From contig NZ_NKXO01000005.1 of assembly GCF_002843425.1 (NCBI RefSeq), positions 41,232 through 105,231 on the forward strand: DNA of 64,000 nucleotides. Reading direction: 5' to 3'. Position numbers and translations under genes: made by a program. The notes beneath the pieces are model-generated. The model was not told the origin of the DNA and ran no database searches. It saw only the letters and a list, made by a program, of their open reading frames with translations. This stretch comes from Raineya orbicola. GTDB taxonomy: Bacteria > Bacteroidota > Bacteroidia > Cytophagales > Thermonemataceae. Of the stretch, positions 35,802-43,716 are shown one piece after another (position 1 is the stretch's first letter; each line of letters starts with the position of its first letter).

Positions 35802-36779
35802 TTAGATTTTACGAAAATGTTTAGCGTCTTTGACAAGGTTTTCTACCGTCCATTCGGGGCTTTTTACATAGGCTAATTTTCTTACAGGACACCCCTGATA
35901 GCTACAAGCCTCGCAATTTTCAGGGGGCAGGCAGGGGTCTGCGTGAATAAAAATTTCTACTTCTTTGCCTGTATAAGCCACAATGAACTCACGAAAACGT
36001 TCGACTTCGTCGTGGGTCTGACGCAAATCCAAATAATAAGGCAGTGTAAGGTGGCAATCAATATGCCAATTTGCTCCATAATGTTGCACTCGCAAATTAT
36101 GAACATCTATCCAGTTGGGTTGTCTGTTTTTTACAAGAATTTCCAGTACTTCCTGAATAGAATGCGGGTTTAGCTCGTCCATCAGCCCCGCTACTGACCT
36201 CCTGACCAAATGATACCCCTCTTTGAGCAAAAGAAAAGCAAAAACGAAAGAAATCACGCTATCCAGCCATAACTGCTTAGTAAAAATAATAACGCCCACC
36301 CCTACTATCAGAAGCAAACTGCTCACCGCATCACTGAAAAGATGCTTGCCGTCGGCTATCAGAGTAAGCGAGTCGTATTTCTTGCCATACTTTTGTAAAA
36401 CTAAACCCACGGCACCGTTCACTATTGTACTAAAAGCCACCAAATACAGCCCTATATCCAATTTTTCAAGCGGTTTGGGATATAAAAAGCCCATAATAGC
36501 TTGCCAGACAATCACCAAACCTGCTGTGATAATGAGCGATCCTTCAAATCCTGCGGAAAAAAATTCTATTTTGCCGTGTCCGTAAGGGTGTTCAAAATCA
36601 CGAGGCAAAGAAGCCAAATATACGCTGTAAAATGCAAAACCCGAAGCCACTACATTGATAATGCTTTCCAAAGCATCTGTGAGAATAGCGGTAGAATTCG
36701 TAAGAAAATAAGCCGTGAATTTGATAAACATCAGCAAGATGCTTACCACAAAAGAAAGCAAAATAAGACGCTGTTTCAT
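35802..36779 (-). CDS. Cation diffusion facilitator transporter with C-terminal cysteine cluster
   Basis: A 325-aa CDF-family transporter, predicted to export divalent metal from the cytosol. Six membrane helices lie in residues 1-190. The family motif is PYGHGKIEFFSAGFEG. The metal site in helix 5 is H146-x3-D150 (KHLFSD), but the helix 2 half, usually D/H-x3-D, reads E38-x3-N42 (ALESIIN). The cytosolic domain (VDVHNLRVQHYGANWHIDCHLTLP) is typical of metal-sensing C-termini. An added cysteine cluster follows, C-x5-C-x2-C-x4-C within DPCLPPENCEACSYQGCPV. This could be a metal-binding or redox-sensing module. The metal specificity cannot be called. It precedes lysC by 6 bases. Confidence 0.92.
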   Translation of the reverse strand: MKQRLILLSFVVSILLMFIKFTAYFLTNSTAILTDALESIINVVASGFAFYSVYLASLPRDFEHPYGHGKIEFFSAGFEGSLIITAGLVIVWQAIMGFLYPKPLEKLDIGLYLVAFSTIVNGAVGLVLQKYGKKYDSLTLIADGKHLFSDAVSSLLLIVGVGVIIFTKQLWLDSVISFVFAFLLLKEGYHLVRRSVAGLMDELNPHSIQEVLEILVKNRQPNWIDVHNLRVQHYGANWHIDCHLTLPYYLDLRQTHDEVERFREFIVAYTGKEVEIFIHADPCLPPENCEACSYQGCPVRKLAYVKSPEWTVENLVKDAKHFRKI

Positions 36780-36853
36780 TGATGGAAATTTGCGTAAAGA
36801 TAATGCACCTATTGCGAATTGTCAAAAAATTTAGCCTTTCAAACCCTTCCGAG

Positions 36854-37834
36854 CTATTGGTTTTTCCAGATTTCTAACAATTCTTTACTTGCTTGAAAAG
36901 GCTCTTTTTGGTTGGCTAAAATGCTTTTTTCTAAGGCTTGCAACTTTGCTTTGAAAACAGAATTCTGATAAAACAGGTTCAAGATACCTTCCCGCAGATG
37001 TTCGTGAAACCATTGTAATTGCTGATTTTGGCGTTTTTGTTCAAAAGTATGATTTTGCTTTGCCTCTTGCAAAAACTTCTGAATATTTTGCCAAATTTCA
37101 ACCAAACCCTCATTCTGCAAAGCAGAACAAGTAAGCACAGGTATTTCTTGGGAAGGGTTAAGCAAATGCAAGGCACTCTGATACTCTTTTTGTGCTACAA
37201 GAGCTTTGTGTTTGTTTTCTCCATCGGCTTTGGTAATTACGAGCATATCAGCCATTTCCATTATACCTCTTTTGATGCCCTGCAACTCATCGCCTGCCCC
37301 AGCGAGCATAAGCAAAAGGAAAAAATCGGTCATACTTTTTACGGCAGTTTCTGATTGCCCTACGCCTACGGTTTCAATAAAAATCACCTCAAAGCCTGCC
37401 GCCTCGCAAAGTAGCATCGCTTCACGAGTTTTGCGAGCTACTCCTCCCAGAGAATTGCCCGCAGGTGAAGGACGAATAAACACTTGCGGGTGCATAGCCA
37501 AATTTTCCATTCGGGTTTTATCGCCTAAAATGCTTCCCCCACTTTTCTGACTGCTCGGGTCTATGGCTAAAACGGCTAATTTTTTTTCTGTGTTTCTTAC
37601 AATTTCTAATCCAAAACTTTCAATAAAAGTACTTTTGCCTACTCCGGGCACGCCTGTAATGCCAATGCGGATACTCCTGCCCGTATGGGGTAAAATAGCC
37701 TCTAAAACCTCACCTGAAAGGTTTTGGTCTTGTGGTAGGGTGCTTTCAATCAGTGTAATAGCTTGTGCCAAAATTATCCTATCGCCTGCTAATATGCCTT
37801 TGACGTAAGTTTCCGCTGAATATCTTTTTCGCAT
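36854..37834 (-). CDS. meaB: MeaB/ArgK-type GTPase, methylmalonyl-CoA mutase chaperone
   Basis: A 326-aa G3E-family GTPase that protects and reloads adenosylcobalamin in methylmalonyl-CoA mutase. The P-loop GVPGVGKST is at about residues 59-67, then LAVLAIDPSSQKSGGSILGD, the Walker B segment FIETVGVGQSE and the base-recognition ITKADGE. The family signature RPSPAGNSLGGVARKTREAM is present. A TTG two codons earlier extends the frame, but the ATG at 37834 is preferred. The mutase genes are not in this window. It is divergent from the CHASE2 gene. Confidence 0.95.
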   Translation of the reverse strand: MRKRYSAETYVKGILAGDRIILAQAITLIESTLPQDQNLSGEVLEAILPHTGRSIRIGITGVPGVGKSTFIESFGLEIVRNTEKKLAVLAIDPSSQKSGGSILGDKTRMENLAMHPQVFIRPSPAGNSLGGVARKTREAMLLCEAAGFEVIFIETVGVGQSETAVKSMTDFFLLLMLAGAGDELQGIKRGIMEMADMLVITKADGENKHKALVAQKEYQSALHLLNPSQEIPVLTCSALQNEGLVEIWQNIQKFLQEAKQNHTFEQKRQNQQLQWFHEHLREGILNLFYQNSVFKAKLQALEKSILANQKEPFQASKELLEIWKNQ

Positions 37835-37847
37835 TGGCAAAAAAATA

Positions 37848-37879
37848 TTTGATTTTTTTACAAAAATTACTTACCTTTG
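37848..37879 (+). promoter_or_regulatory. Bacteroidota-type promoter for the CHASE2 gene
   Basis: TTTG and TACCTTTG are spaced exactly 20 bases apart. The position excludes the earlier in-frame ATG at 37834 and supports the start at 37921, with a leader of about 35 bases. Confidence 0.7.
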
Positions 37880-37920
37880 AATATTCAAAAGTATTAAACA
37901 AAAAATGGCTTCCCAAATTT

Positions 37921-39342
37921 ATGAAAGGTTTTTTGAGATATTTTTTCAGTAAAGATGTTTTCTTGATACTATTGCTCACGGGGCTTATTTCTGTTTTGGT
38001 TGCCAACATTAATTTAAATTTAGATACTCTCAACCCTTTGGAAAAAATGTTTGGCGACTTTGATTTAACGGATATTTATTTCTCGCAAGTAAGAGGCAAG
38101 AAAAATAAAGAACAAAAAGCCTCTATCAGTGATGAAGAAAGCCAAACTTCCCAAAAGCTCAAAGAGATAGCTAATACAATCACCATTGTTAATATCGGAG
38201 GTGCCGAAGGAGGTAGAAAACGACTTACCGAACTGCTAAAAATCATCAACGAATTTAAGCCTCGCTGTGTAGGAATAGATGCCTTTTACAAAAGCTATAA
38301 AACCGATAGCATTATGAAGCCTATCAACGATGAACTGGCAGAAGTTCTTTCACAAACCAAAAATTTAGTAATGGCGGCTGAAATTTCCTTCAAAGCCGCT
38401 ACCCGCGAAAAAATTATTAACACTAATGATGATGACTACAAGCCTGCTTTTGATACACTCATAACCTCGCACCCTAATTTTATGAAAAATGCTCAACCCG
38501 CTTTGGTGAATCTGATTACCGAAGCCACCCGCGATGCAATCCAAAGGCAGGATTTGGCAGGGGGGTTAGCTACTTGTAGAACCTTCCCCGCTCGCGAAGT
38601 GCTTAACGGAAAAGAGTATTTAGCTTTTGGGGTAAAGTTAGCTCAAATATATGCCCCCGAAAAAGCGTCAAAATTTTTAGAAAGAAAAAAAGAAGTAGAA
38701 TATATCAATTATATCGGTAATTATGATAAATTTTCCTATGTAAATTTTGGAGAACTTTTTGAAATGTACGATGCCTACCAAAGTGGCGATAGCAGTCTTG
38801 CCTCAAATTTTAATCTCTTATTCAAAGATAAAATTGTACTTTTAGGATTTACAGGAATTGAGGACATCAATAAGGTTACCTCCGATGAAGACCGCTTTTA
38901 CACGCCACTTAATCCGAATTATGTAGGAAAAGCCGAAAGAGATATGTATGGAATTATTATTCACGCCAATATTATTGCTATGATTTTATTAGAGGATTAT
39001 ATTGATGTAGCTCCTGACTGGTTAGATTATTTTATATCCGCCTTTATAGCTTATTTGGTTACGGCATTTTTTGTGTTTTTGCACGCAAAATTAGATTTTT
39101 GGTATGATGGAATTTCAATTTTGGTACAGTTTTTGTTAAGTTTTTTATTAGTTCTAATAATCATAGAAGTCTTCGATTTATTAAAGTTACGCGTAGATTG
39201 GAGTTTAGGATTTTTGGCGATAGTGTTTATACCCAACTTTGTAGAAGTGTATTATGGAGTAGTTGCAAAAATATACGATTACAGGCAAAATTTAAGGAGA
39301 AATCGTAGAAAACAAGTAGCTACTTTAGGCGTAGATGAATGA
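37921..39342 (+). CDS. CHASE2-domain membrane sensor without a cytosolic output domain
   Basis: A 473-aa protein. An N-terminal membrane helix (VFLILLLTGLISVLVANI) is followed by a large extracytoplasmic CHASE2 domain of about 330 residues (ITIVNIGGAEGGRKRLTELLKIINEFKPRCVGIDAF, KDKIVLLGFTGIED, DRFYTPLNPNYVGKAERDMYGIIIHANIIAMILLEDYI). Three C-terminal helices come next (about 370-445), then a short basic tail (YDYRQNLRRNRRKQ). CHASE2 is a ligand-sensing domain normally joined to a kinase or cyclase, and nothing of the kind follows here. The FecR-like exported protein begins 52 bases downstream, and CHASE2/FecR pairs are known in other phyla. The two probably form one signalling or envelope unit. 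Confidence 0.9.
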   Translation: MKGFLRYFFSKDVFLILLLTGLISVLVANINLNLDTLNPLEKMFGDFDLTDIYFSQVRGKKNKEQKASISDEESQTSQKLKEIANTITIVNIGGAEGGRKRLTELLKIINEFKPRCVGIDAFYKSYKTDSIMKPINDELAEVLSQTKNLVMAAEISFKAATREKIINTNDDDYKPAFDTLITSHPNFMKNAQPALVNLITEATRDAIQRQDLAGGLATCRTFPAREVLNGKEYLAFGVKLAQIYAPEKASKFLERKKEVEYINYIGNYDKFSYVNFGELFEMYDAYQSGDSSLASNFNLLFKDKIVLLGFTGIEDINKVTSDEDRFYTPLNPNYVGKAERDMYGIIIHANIIAMILLEDYIDVAPDWLDYFISAFIAYLVTAFFVFLHAKLDFWYDGISILVQFLLSFLLVLIIIEVFDLLKLRVDWSLGFLAIVFIPNFVEVYYGVVAKIYDYRQNLRRNRRKQVATLGVDE

Positions 39343-39394
39343 AAAAACAAAATTTAACTAAAACCTTGCATTTTCAAAACAAATTCTAAAATTT

Positions 39395-40525
39395 ATGAAA
39401 AATTTAGCTCAAATGTTGAAAAAAACTACTTTGATGCTTGCCTTTTCTGCAATGGTATGTGTAGCTTATGGGCAAGATGAAGTTTTCAAGGTACTCGCCT
39501 CCAAGGGTGATGTGAAGCTCAAAGCCACTCAAAAGAAACTTTGGGGTGGTAGTTCGCTTAAAAGCACTGATGTAATTGTAGTAGGCACTGATAGTTATAT
39601 CGGTCTTATGCATAGTAGCGGTAGAACCGTAGAAATCAAACAAGCAGGAAGCTACAAAGTGAGTGATCTTGCGGGTAAAGCCGCCGGTGCTGGTAGTAGT
39701 ACCACTGCTAAATACGTAAATTATGTAGCGGGTGAGATAAGCAAAGCTGATAGACGTGATATCAATCAAAATCATCGCAAGTATATGGCAATGACAGGAG
39801 CCGTAGAAAGAGCCAATCCTTCCCCCAATTTGATTTTGTTTGCTCACAAACCCAATGCTGAAACCCAAGAGGTCAAAGTTTTTGGTGATAAAATTATTTT
39901 TCACCTCTACAAAAACCCTATTTCACAGTTTTCAGAAAAATCTAAAACTTATGTTGTACGTGTTCTGGATATGAAAAATAGACCTGTTTTAGAAAAACAA
40001 GCCACTGCAGATGAAAAAGGAGAAGCCATTATTGAACTTGATTTTTCCAGCATTGCTAAACACGATAGTAGTTTTGTAGTTCAACCCTCTGTAAAAGAAT
40101 TGCAATCCAAAGATAGAAAACTTTACACCCTTAACTTTGTAAGAGAAGGAGAAGAATACGAAAGAGTGAAAAAGGCTATCGCTGAATTGCAAGATAATAC
40201 TGCTTTGAGTAAAATTGTAGAAGCTGGTATCTTTGAGCAAGAAGGTTTCCTCCTTGATGCACTTACCAGTTATGAAAAAGCTATTGCAATGGAACCTAGT
40301 GTAGATGCTTTCAAAGTAGCATACGAAGATTTTCTCATTCGCAACCGAATGAAACTTTACAAAGATAAAGATGAATATGGAAAACCTACTTTGCGTCCTT
40401 ATCAAATCAATCCTGATGTAAAAGATGAAGATTTGATGAAACCCGAAGCCAAAGTTGAAGAAAACACTAATACCCAACAACCTGCTAATAACGATAAAAA
40501 AGATACTAAAAAGAACTCGAAATAA
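39395..40525 (+). CDS. Exported FecR-like protein with TPR-like C-terminus
   Basis: A 376-aa protein with signal peptide MKNLAQMLKKTTLMLAFSAMVCVAYGQ. Residues about 30-90 (VLASKGDVKLKATQKKLWGG, STDVIVVGTDSYIGLMHSSG, RTVEIKQAGSYKVSDLAGK) resemble the FecR/SH3-like beta domain. A strand-rich middle follows. Residues 250-320 look like a TPR-type helical pair (KIVEAGIFEQEGFLLDALTSYEKAIAMEPS). The C-terminus is a low-complexity charged tail rich in Asn, Lys and Asp. The protein is predicted to be periplasmic. It lies directly after the CHASE2 sensor and ends at a good terminator, so the two form an operon. It could be the ligand or regulator of the sensor; this is inference. Confidence 0.85.
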   Translation: MKNLAQMLKKTTLMLAFSAMVCVAYGQDEVFKVLASKGDVKLKATQKKLWGGSSLKSTDVIVVGTDSYIGLMHSSGRTVEIKQAGSYKVSDLAGKAAGAGSSTTAKYVNYVAGEISKADRRDINQNHRKYMAMTGAVERANPSPNLILFAHKPNAETQEVKVFGDKIIFHLYKNPISQFSEKSKTYVVRVLDMKNRPVLEKQATADEKGEAIIELDFSSIAKHDSSFVVQPSVKELQSKDRKLYTLNFVREGEEYERVKKAIAELQDNTALSKIVEAGIFEQEGFLLDALTSYEKAIAMEPSVDAFKVAYEDFLIRNRMKLYKDKDEYGKPTLRPYQINPDVKDEDLMKPEAKVEENTNTQQPANNDKKDTKKNSK

Positions 40526-40554
40526 CCTAACGTTCATTGAACAAAAAACAGCAA

Positions 40555-40590
40555 AGAGACGTTTCTTGTAAAAGAGCGTCTCTCTTTTTT
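40555..40590 (+). terminator. Rho-independent terminator of the CHASE2/FecR-like operon
   Basis: AGAGACG and CGTCTCT form a 7-bp stem with a 15-base loop, followed by CTTTTTT, 30 bases after the stop at 40525. Confidence 0.75.
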
Positions 40591-40627
40591 ACAATTTTTG
40601 TTTTTCAAGATTTATAGAGAAAATTTA

Positions 40628-41056
40628 ATGAAAAAACTCTACGCAATATGGTTACTTTTATGTTTGAGTTTTTCCTCCTGTCTTATCAAAGATAGTGAAG
40701 TGCAAGGCATTTACGTAACTGGCGACTATACCGTAGTTTTAAGACATTGGCTCAATCCTTCTAACCGAGATGCTTTTTTTATTGCCAACTATCCCGATAG
40801 CTCTGCAATTGCTTATCCTGCTTTTCTTTTAGAACTCCGCAAAAACAAGCAATATGCCGTTTTTCATATACAGGAAAAGGAAGGCAGTAGAAAAATTTTT
40901 TACTATTCTTTACAGCCCAATTTTTTAGAAGATAGTCGTAAAATTGAAGTCAAAGACCTAAAAATGATTTCGGCAAAATCCATTGTAGCAGGTGTAGAAC
41001 TCATAGATCCCGATGAAACCAAATCCGTTATCCTGAACGGCACACTCAATAAATAA
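40628..41056 (+). CDS. Small lipoprotein, function unknown
   Basis: A 142-aa lipoprotein with a short signal MKKLYAIWLLLCLSFSSC and lipid-attachment Cys at residue 18. The mature part shows alternating strands (VQGIYVTGDYTVVLRHWL, PAFLLELRKNKQYAVFHIQE, RKIFYYSLQPNFLED) that suggest a lipocalin-like or beta-sandwich fold, but no family is recognised. An ATG 10 codons earlier would spoil the signal peptide. It lies 37 bases upstream of the GT9 glycosyltransferase, whose TACCTTTG -7 element (41067) lies after this stop, so the two may be transcribed separately. Confidence 0.78.
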   Translation: MKKLYAIWLLLCLSFSSCLIKDSEVQGIYVTGDYTVVLRHWLNPSNRDAFFIANYPDSSAIAYPAFLLELRKNKQYAVFHIQEKEGSRKIFYYSLQPNFLEDSRKIEVKDLKMISAKSIVAGVELIDPDETKSVILNGTLNK

Positions 41057-41093
41057 AAATCTTTGCTACCTTTGCCTTTCAAAATGCTTTTCA

Positions 41094-42083
41094 ATGAAAA
41101 TTATTATCAGCCGTACCGATAATTTGGGAGATGTAGTTTTAACCCTCCCTCTTGCGGGCTTTTTCAAAGGGCAAAACCCTGATAACCAAGTTGTTTTTAT
41201 AGGTAAAAATTATACCCAAGCCATCATAGAAAGTTCTGTGTATGTAGATAAATTCCTTGCCAAAGAAGCGATTTTAGCCAATCCGAATTTGCTTGCCCAA
41301 GAAAATGCAGATGCTATTTTGTTTGTTTTCCCTGATGTAGAAATTGCCCAAATTGCTAAAAAGACGAAAATACCCACACGCATAGGAACAAGCCATAGGT
41401 GGTGGCATTGGTTGTATTGCAATAAGAAAGTAAGTTTTTCTCGGAAAAATTCTAACCTTCACGAGGCACAGCTCAATTTCAAACTTTTAGAAGGTTTAGA
41501 TTTGTTTTTAGAACCTAATTTCGGGCTTATTCAGGATTGGTATGGCTTGAAAACTCCTCAATTGCCCGAAAATTTGCAAAACCTGCTTTCGCAGGAAAAA
41601 GTGAATATTATTTTACATCCTAAATCCAAGGGTTCGGCAAGAGAGTGGCATTTAGATAATTATTATGCCCTTGCCAAACAAAATTCCGATAAGCAGTTTT
41701 TTATTACAGGTACACAAGCAGAAGGAGAGTTGGTTTTAGCCCAAAAACCTCAAATTTTTGAACTACCCAACGTAAAAAATCTCACAGGAAAACTCTTATT
41801 ACAAGAACTAATCGCTTTTATTGGAGCGGTAGAAGGAATTGTAGCTTGCAGTACAGGACCGCTCCATATTGCGGCGGCTTTGGGAAAATATGCTTTGGGA
41901 ATTTACCCGCCCATACGCCCTATGCATCCTGGGCGTTGGCAACCCATTGGTAAAAAGGCAAAAGTTTTAGTGCTTTCCAAAGAATGCTCCGCCTGCCGAA
42001 AAAGCAATTTCTGTGCCTGTATCAATGCTATTAGCGTGACAGAAGTGAGCCAAGAAATTGCCAAATGGCAGAAAGAGGCGTAA
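41094..42083 (+). CDS. GT9-family glycosyltransferase (heptosyltransferase-like)
   Basis: A 329-aa glycosyltransferase of family 9, which includes ADP-heptose:LPS heptosyltransferases. The N-terminal MKIIISRTDNLGDVVLTLP matches the family's acceptor-domain opening. The donor-binding C-terminal domain has ILHPKSKGSAREWHLDNYYAL, FFITGTQAEGE and ACSTGPLHIAAALGK, with the nucleotide-sugar-contacting Ser-Thr-Gly-Pro. The terminal cysteine-containing block (CSACRKSNFCACINAISV) is also usual. It probably transfers heptose or a related sugar to lipopolysaccharide or another surface glycan on the cytosolic face of the inner membrane. Its last 53 bases overlap a small minus-strand gene. Confidence 0.9.
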   Translation: MKIIISRTDNLGDVVLTLPLAGFFKGQNPDNQVVFIGKNYTQAIIESSVYVDKFLAKEAILANPNLLAQENADAILFVFPDVEIAQIAKKTKIPTRIGTSHRWWHWLYCNKKVSFSRKNSNLHEAQLNFKLLEGLDLFLEPNFGLIQDWYGLKTPQLPENLQNLLSQEKVNIILHPKSKGSAREWHLDNYYALAKQNSDKQFFITGTQAEGELVLAQKPQIFELPNVKNLTGKLLLQELIAFIGAVEGIVACSTGPLHIAAALGKYALGIYPPIRPMHPGRWQPIGKKAKVLVLSKECSACRKSNFCACINAISVTEVSQEIAKWQKEA

Positions 42084-42255
42084 GTTCTTGCACTCTTTCT
42101 GTCATTTTTTCTTGGAAAGGCTTTTGAAAAGAGATTTCTTGGTGTGTCTTCCAAAAACTTTCACCCAATTTCCAAAGAAAAATACTGATAAGAATAACTG
42201 CAAAAAACTTGAAAAATATTAAGTTTTGACTTTGCTCTTGATTAAGACGCTTCAT
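42031..42255 (-). CDS. Small membrane protein (74 aa) behind a sigma-54 promoter
   Basis: The frame from an ATG at 42255 encodes a basic N-terminus (MKRLNQEQSQN), one hydrophobic helix (LIFFKFFAVILISIFLWKLG, about residues 12-31), an amphipathic middle with several Gln and Lys, and a hydrophobic end (AIWQFLGSLLSR). No family is recognised. The frame could begin 14 codons earlier, but the sigma-54 promoter at 42282-42296 would start transcription near 42270, which favours 42255. The coding region runs antisense into the last 53 bases of the GT9 gene. Support is the promoter and the sensible membrane topology. Without homologues it could still be chance. Confidence 0.45.
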   Translation of the reverse strand: MKRLNQEQSQNLIFFKFFAVILISIFLWKLGESFWKTHQEISFQKPFQEKMTERVQELTPLSAIWQFLGSLLSR

Positions 42256-42281
42256 AGTTGTAATGGTTTGCCATATAAAAA

Positions 42282-42296
42282 GCATTTTTTGTGCCA
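42282..42296 (-). promoter_or_regulatory. Sigma-54 (-24/-12) promoter for the small membrane protein
   Basis: On the minus strand TGGCAC, six A's, then TGC and T match TGGCAC-N5-TTGCT with GG and GC exactly 10 bases apart; one -12 T is replaced by A. The six-base arms GGTTTG and CAAACC flank the site symmetrically. A start would fall near 42270, about 15 bases before the ATG. Confidence 0.6.
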
Positions 42297-42382
42297 AACC
42301 CCCAAAACCCTTCTATTTTACTAAAAAATGAATTTTATCTTGAAAAAAGGGCAAAGAGTGTCCGCAATCGGACAAAAATTGT

Positions 42383-43417
42383 TCATTTCCCAACAAAATG
42401 ATTCTCATATAAAAATAGCTTATCCCCTTGCACATCTTGAACTTTCTTAGCCGAAAAAGGTAATTTGGGGGCTGAAATACCTTCCTCAAATCTTACTTGC
42501 GAAACAAATACCCTTGCCTCGTCCCAAAGATTTTTTTCAATAAAACTCTGAAGCAATTTCGCTCCCCCTTCTACCAAAACCGATTGAACTTTTCGTTCAA
42601 ATAAGTCTTGCAAAAGATTTTCTAAGAAAAAATCTTTATCCAAACGAATAAAATGTAAATTGGCTGAAGTTTCACTTTTTTGCAAATTATAGCAAAAAGT
42701 AGGCTGTGAGCCATCAAAAATATGGTGCGTAAGCGGAAGGTTCAGGTTTTTATCAATCAAAATACGAATAGGGTTTCTGCCTATCCATTCTCTTACATTT
42801 AATTGCGGATTGTCGTAATAAGCGGTATTTGTACCAATCATTATGGCTTGCTCCTCCGAACGCCACTTATGCACCAATGTTCGGCTGTGAATATTGCTAA
42901 TCCACTTGGAACTAAAATCTTTGCGAGCTATAAAACCATCGGCAGTTTCAGCCCATTTGAGTATGATATACGGACGTTTTTTTTCCATAAAAGTAAAAAA
43001 ACGCCTGTTCAAATAACGAGCTTCCTGTTCTAAAACCCCTACTTTTACTTCAATACCTGCATTTTTTAAGATTTGTACACCTCTGCCCGCTACCAATGGA
43101 TTGCTATCCAGATTAGCAATGACCACACGTGGAATTTTCTTTTCAACAATTAAATTAGCACAAGGAGGGGTTTTACCAAAATGCGAACAAGGCTCTAAAT
43201 TAACGTACAAAGTACTATCCGCAAGTAATTCAAGATGAGTTACAGAAGCAATTGCATTCACTTCGGCGTGAGATTTTCCATATTCTTTGTGCCAACCTTC
43301 TCCGATAATTCTATCCTGATAAACAATTACACACCCAACCAAAGGATTAGGAGCAACCGAACCCGTACCAAGTGTTGCTAATTGCAAAACCCTTTGCATT
43401 AGGTCGGTATCACTCAT
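42383..43417 (-). CDS. ribD: Riboflavin biosynthesis deaminase/reductase
   Basis: A 344-aa bifunctional enzyme performing the second and third steps of riboflavin synthesis. The N-terminal deaminase has the zinc motif SHAEVNAI (His with catalytic Glu) and PCSHFGKTPPC, plus the early signature GSVAPNPLVGCVIV. The C-terminal reductase begins RPYIILKWAETADGFIA and includes SNIHSRTLVHKWRSEEQAIMIG and SVLVEGGAKLLQSFIE. The length is normal. The gene overlaps the end of the NifU-type gene by one base at its start, so the two are co-transcribed. No FMN riboswitch is visible. Confidence 0.95.
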   Translation of the reverse strand: MSDTDLMQRVLQLATLGTGSVAPNPLVGCVIVYQDRIIGEGWHKEYGKSHAEVNAIASVTHLELLADSTLYVNLEPCSHFGKTPPCANLIVEKKIPRVVIANLDSNPLVAGRGVQILKNAGIEVKVGVLEQEARYLNRRFFTFMEKKRPYIILKWAETADGFIARKDFSSKWISNIHSRTLVHKWRSEEQAIMIGTNTAYYDNPQLNVREWIGRNPIRILIDKNLNLPLTHHIFDGSQPTFCYNLQKSETSANLHFIRLDKDFFLENLLQDLFERKVQSVLVEGGAKLLQSFIEKNLWDEARVFVSQVRFEEGISAPKLPFSAKKVQDVQGDKLFLYENHFVGK

Positions 43418-43662
43418 CAGATAGCAGTAGTTAAATTAACCGCCTCAATCGCCTTAATTTCAGGCACTTCCTGACGAATAGTAGCCTCAATACCCGCCTT
43501 GAAAGTCATTTCCGACATAGGGCAATTTCCACACGAACCTACAAATTCCAACTTCAAAATACCATTGTCTGTGATTTCCAAAATACGGACATTGCCTCCA
43601 TCTGCCTCTAAATAAGGACGAATCTGATTGAGAGCTTTTTCTACTTTTTCAAGCAAATCCAT
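43417..43662 (-). CDS. NifU-like C-terminal-domain protein (Fe-S cluster scaffold/carrier)
   Basis: An 81-aa single domain of the NifU C-terminal (Nfu) family. The opening VEKALNQIRPYLEADGGNVRILEI and the cluster-binding C-x2-C in SCGNCPMSEMTFKAGIE are typical. Two such proteins together hold a 4Fe-4S cluster at the dimer interface and deliver it to target enzymes. It lacks the extra A-type domain of NfuA, as is common in Bacteroidota. It leads a two-gene unit with ribD and is preceded by a good promoter. Confidence 0.93.
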   Translation of the reverse strand: MDLLEKVEKALNQIRPYLEADGGNVRILEITDNGILKLEFVGSCGNCPMSEMTFKAGIEATIRQEVPEIKAIEAVNLTTAI

Positions 43663-43681
43663 ATCTAAAAAGGAATTTCTA

Positions 43682-43712
43682 CAAAAATAATAACAATTTA
43701 CGGCTTGACAAA
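43682..43712 (-). promoter_or_regulatory. Bacteroidota-type promoter for the nfu-ribD unit
   Basis: On the minus strand TTTG and TATTTTTG are spaced by 19 bases, 19 bases upstream of the NifU-type start at 43662. Confidence 0.6.
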
Positions 43713-43716
43713 GTTT

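Noticed and set aside
39989..40537. 182-codon minus-strand frame opposite the FecR-like gene
   Set aside because: Phe/Ile/Ser-rich composition is what the complement of Lys/Glu-rich coding sequence gives. The plus-strand gene has a signal peptide and operon context.
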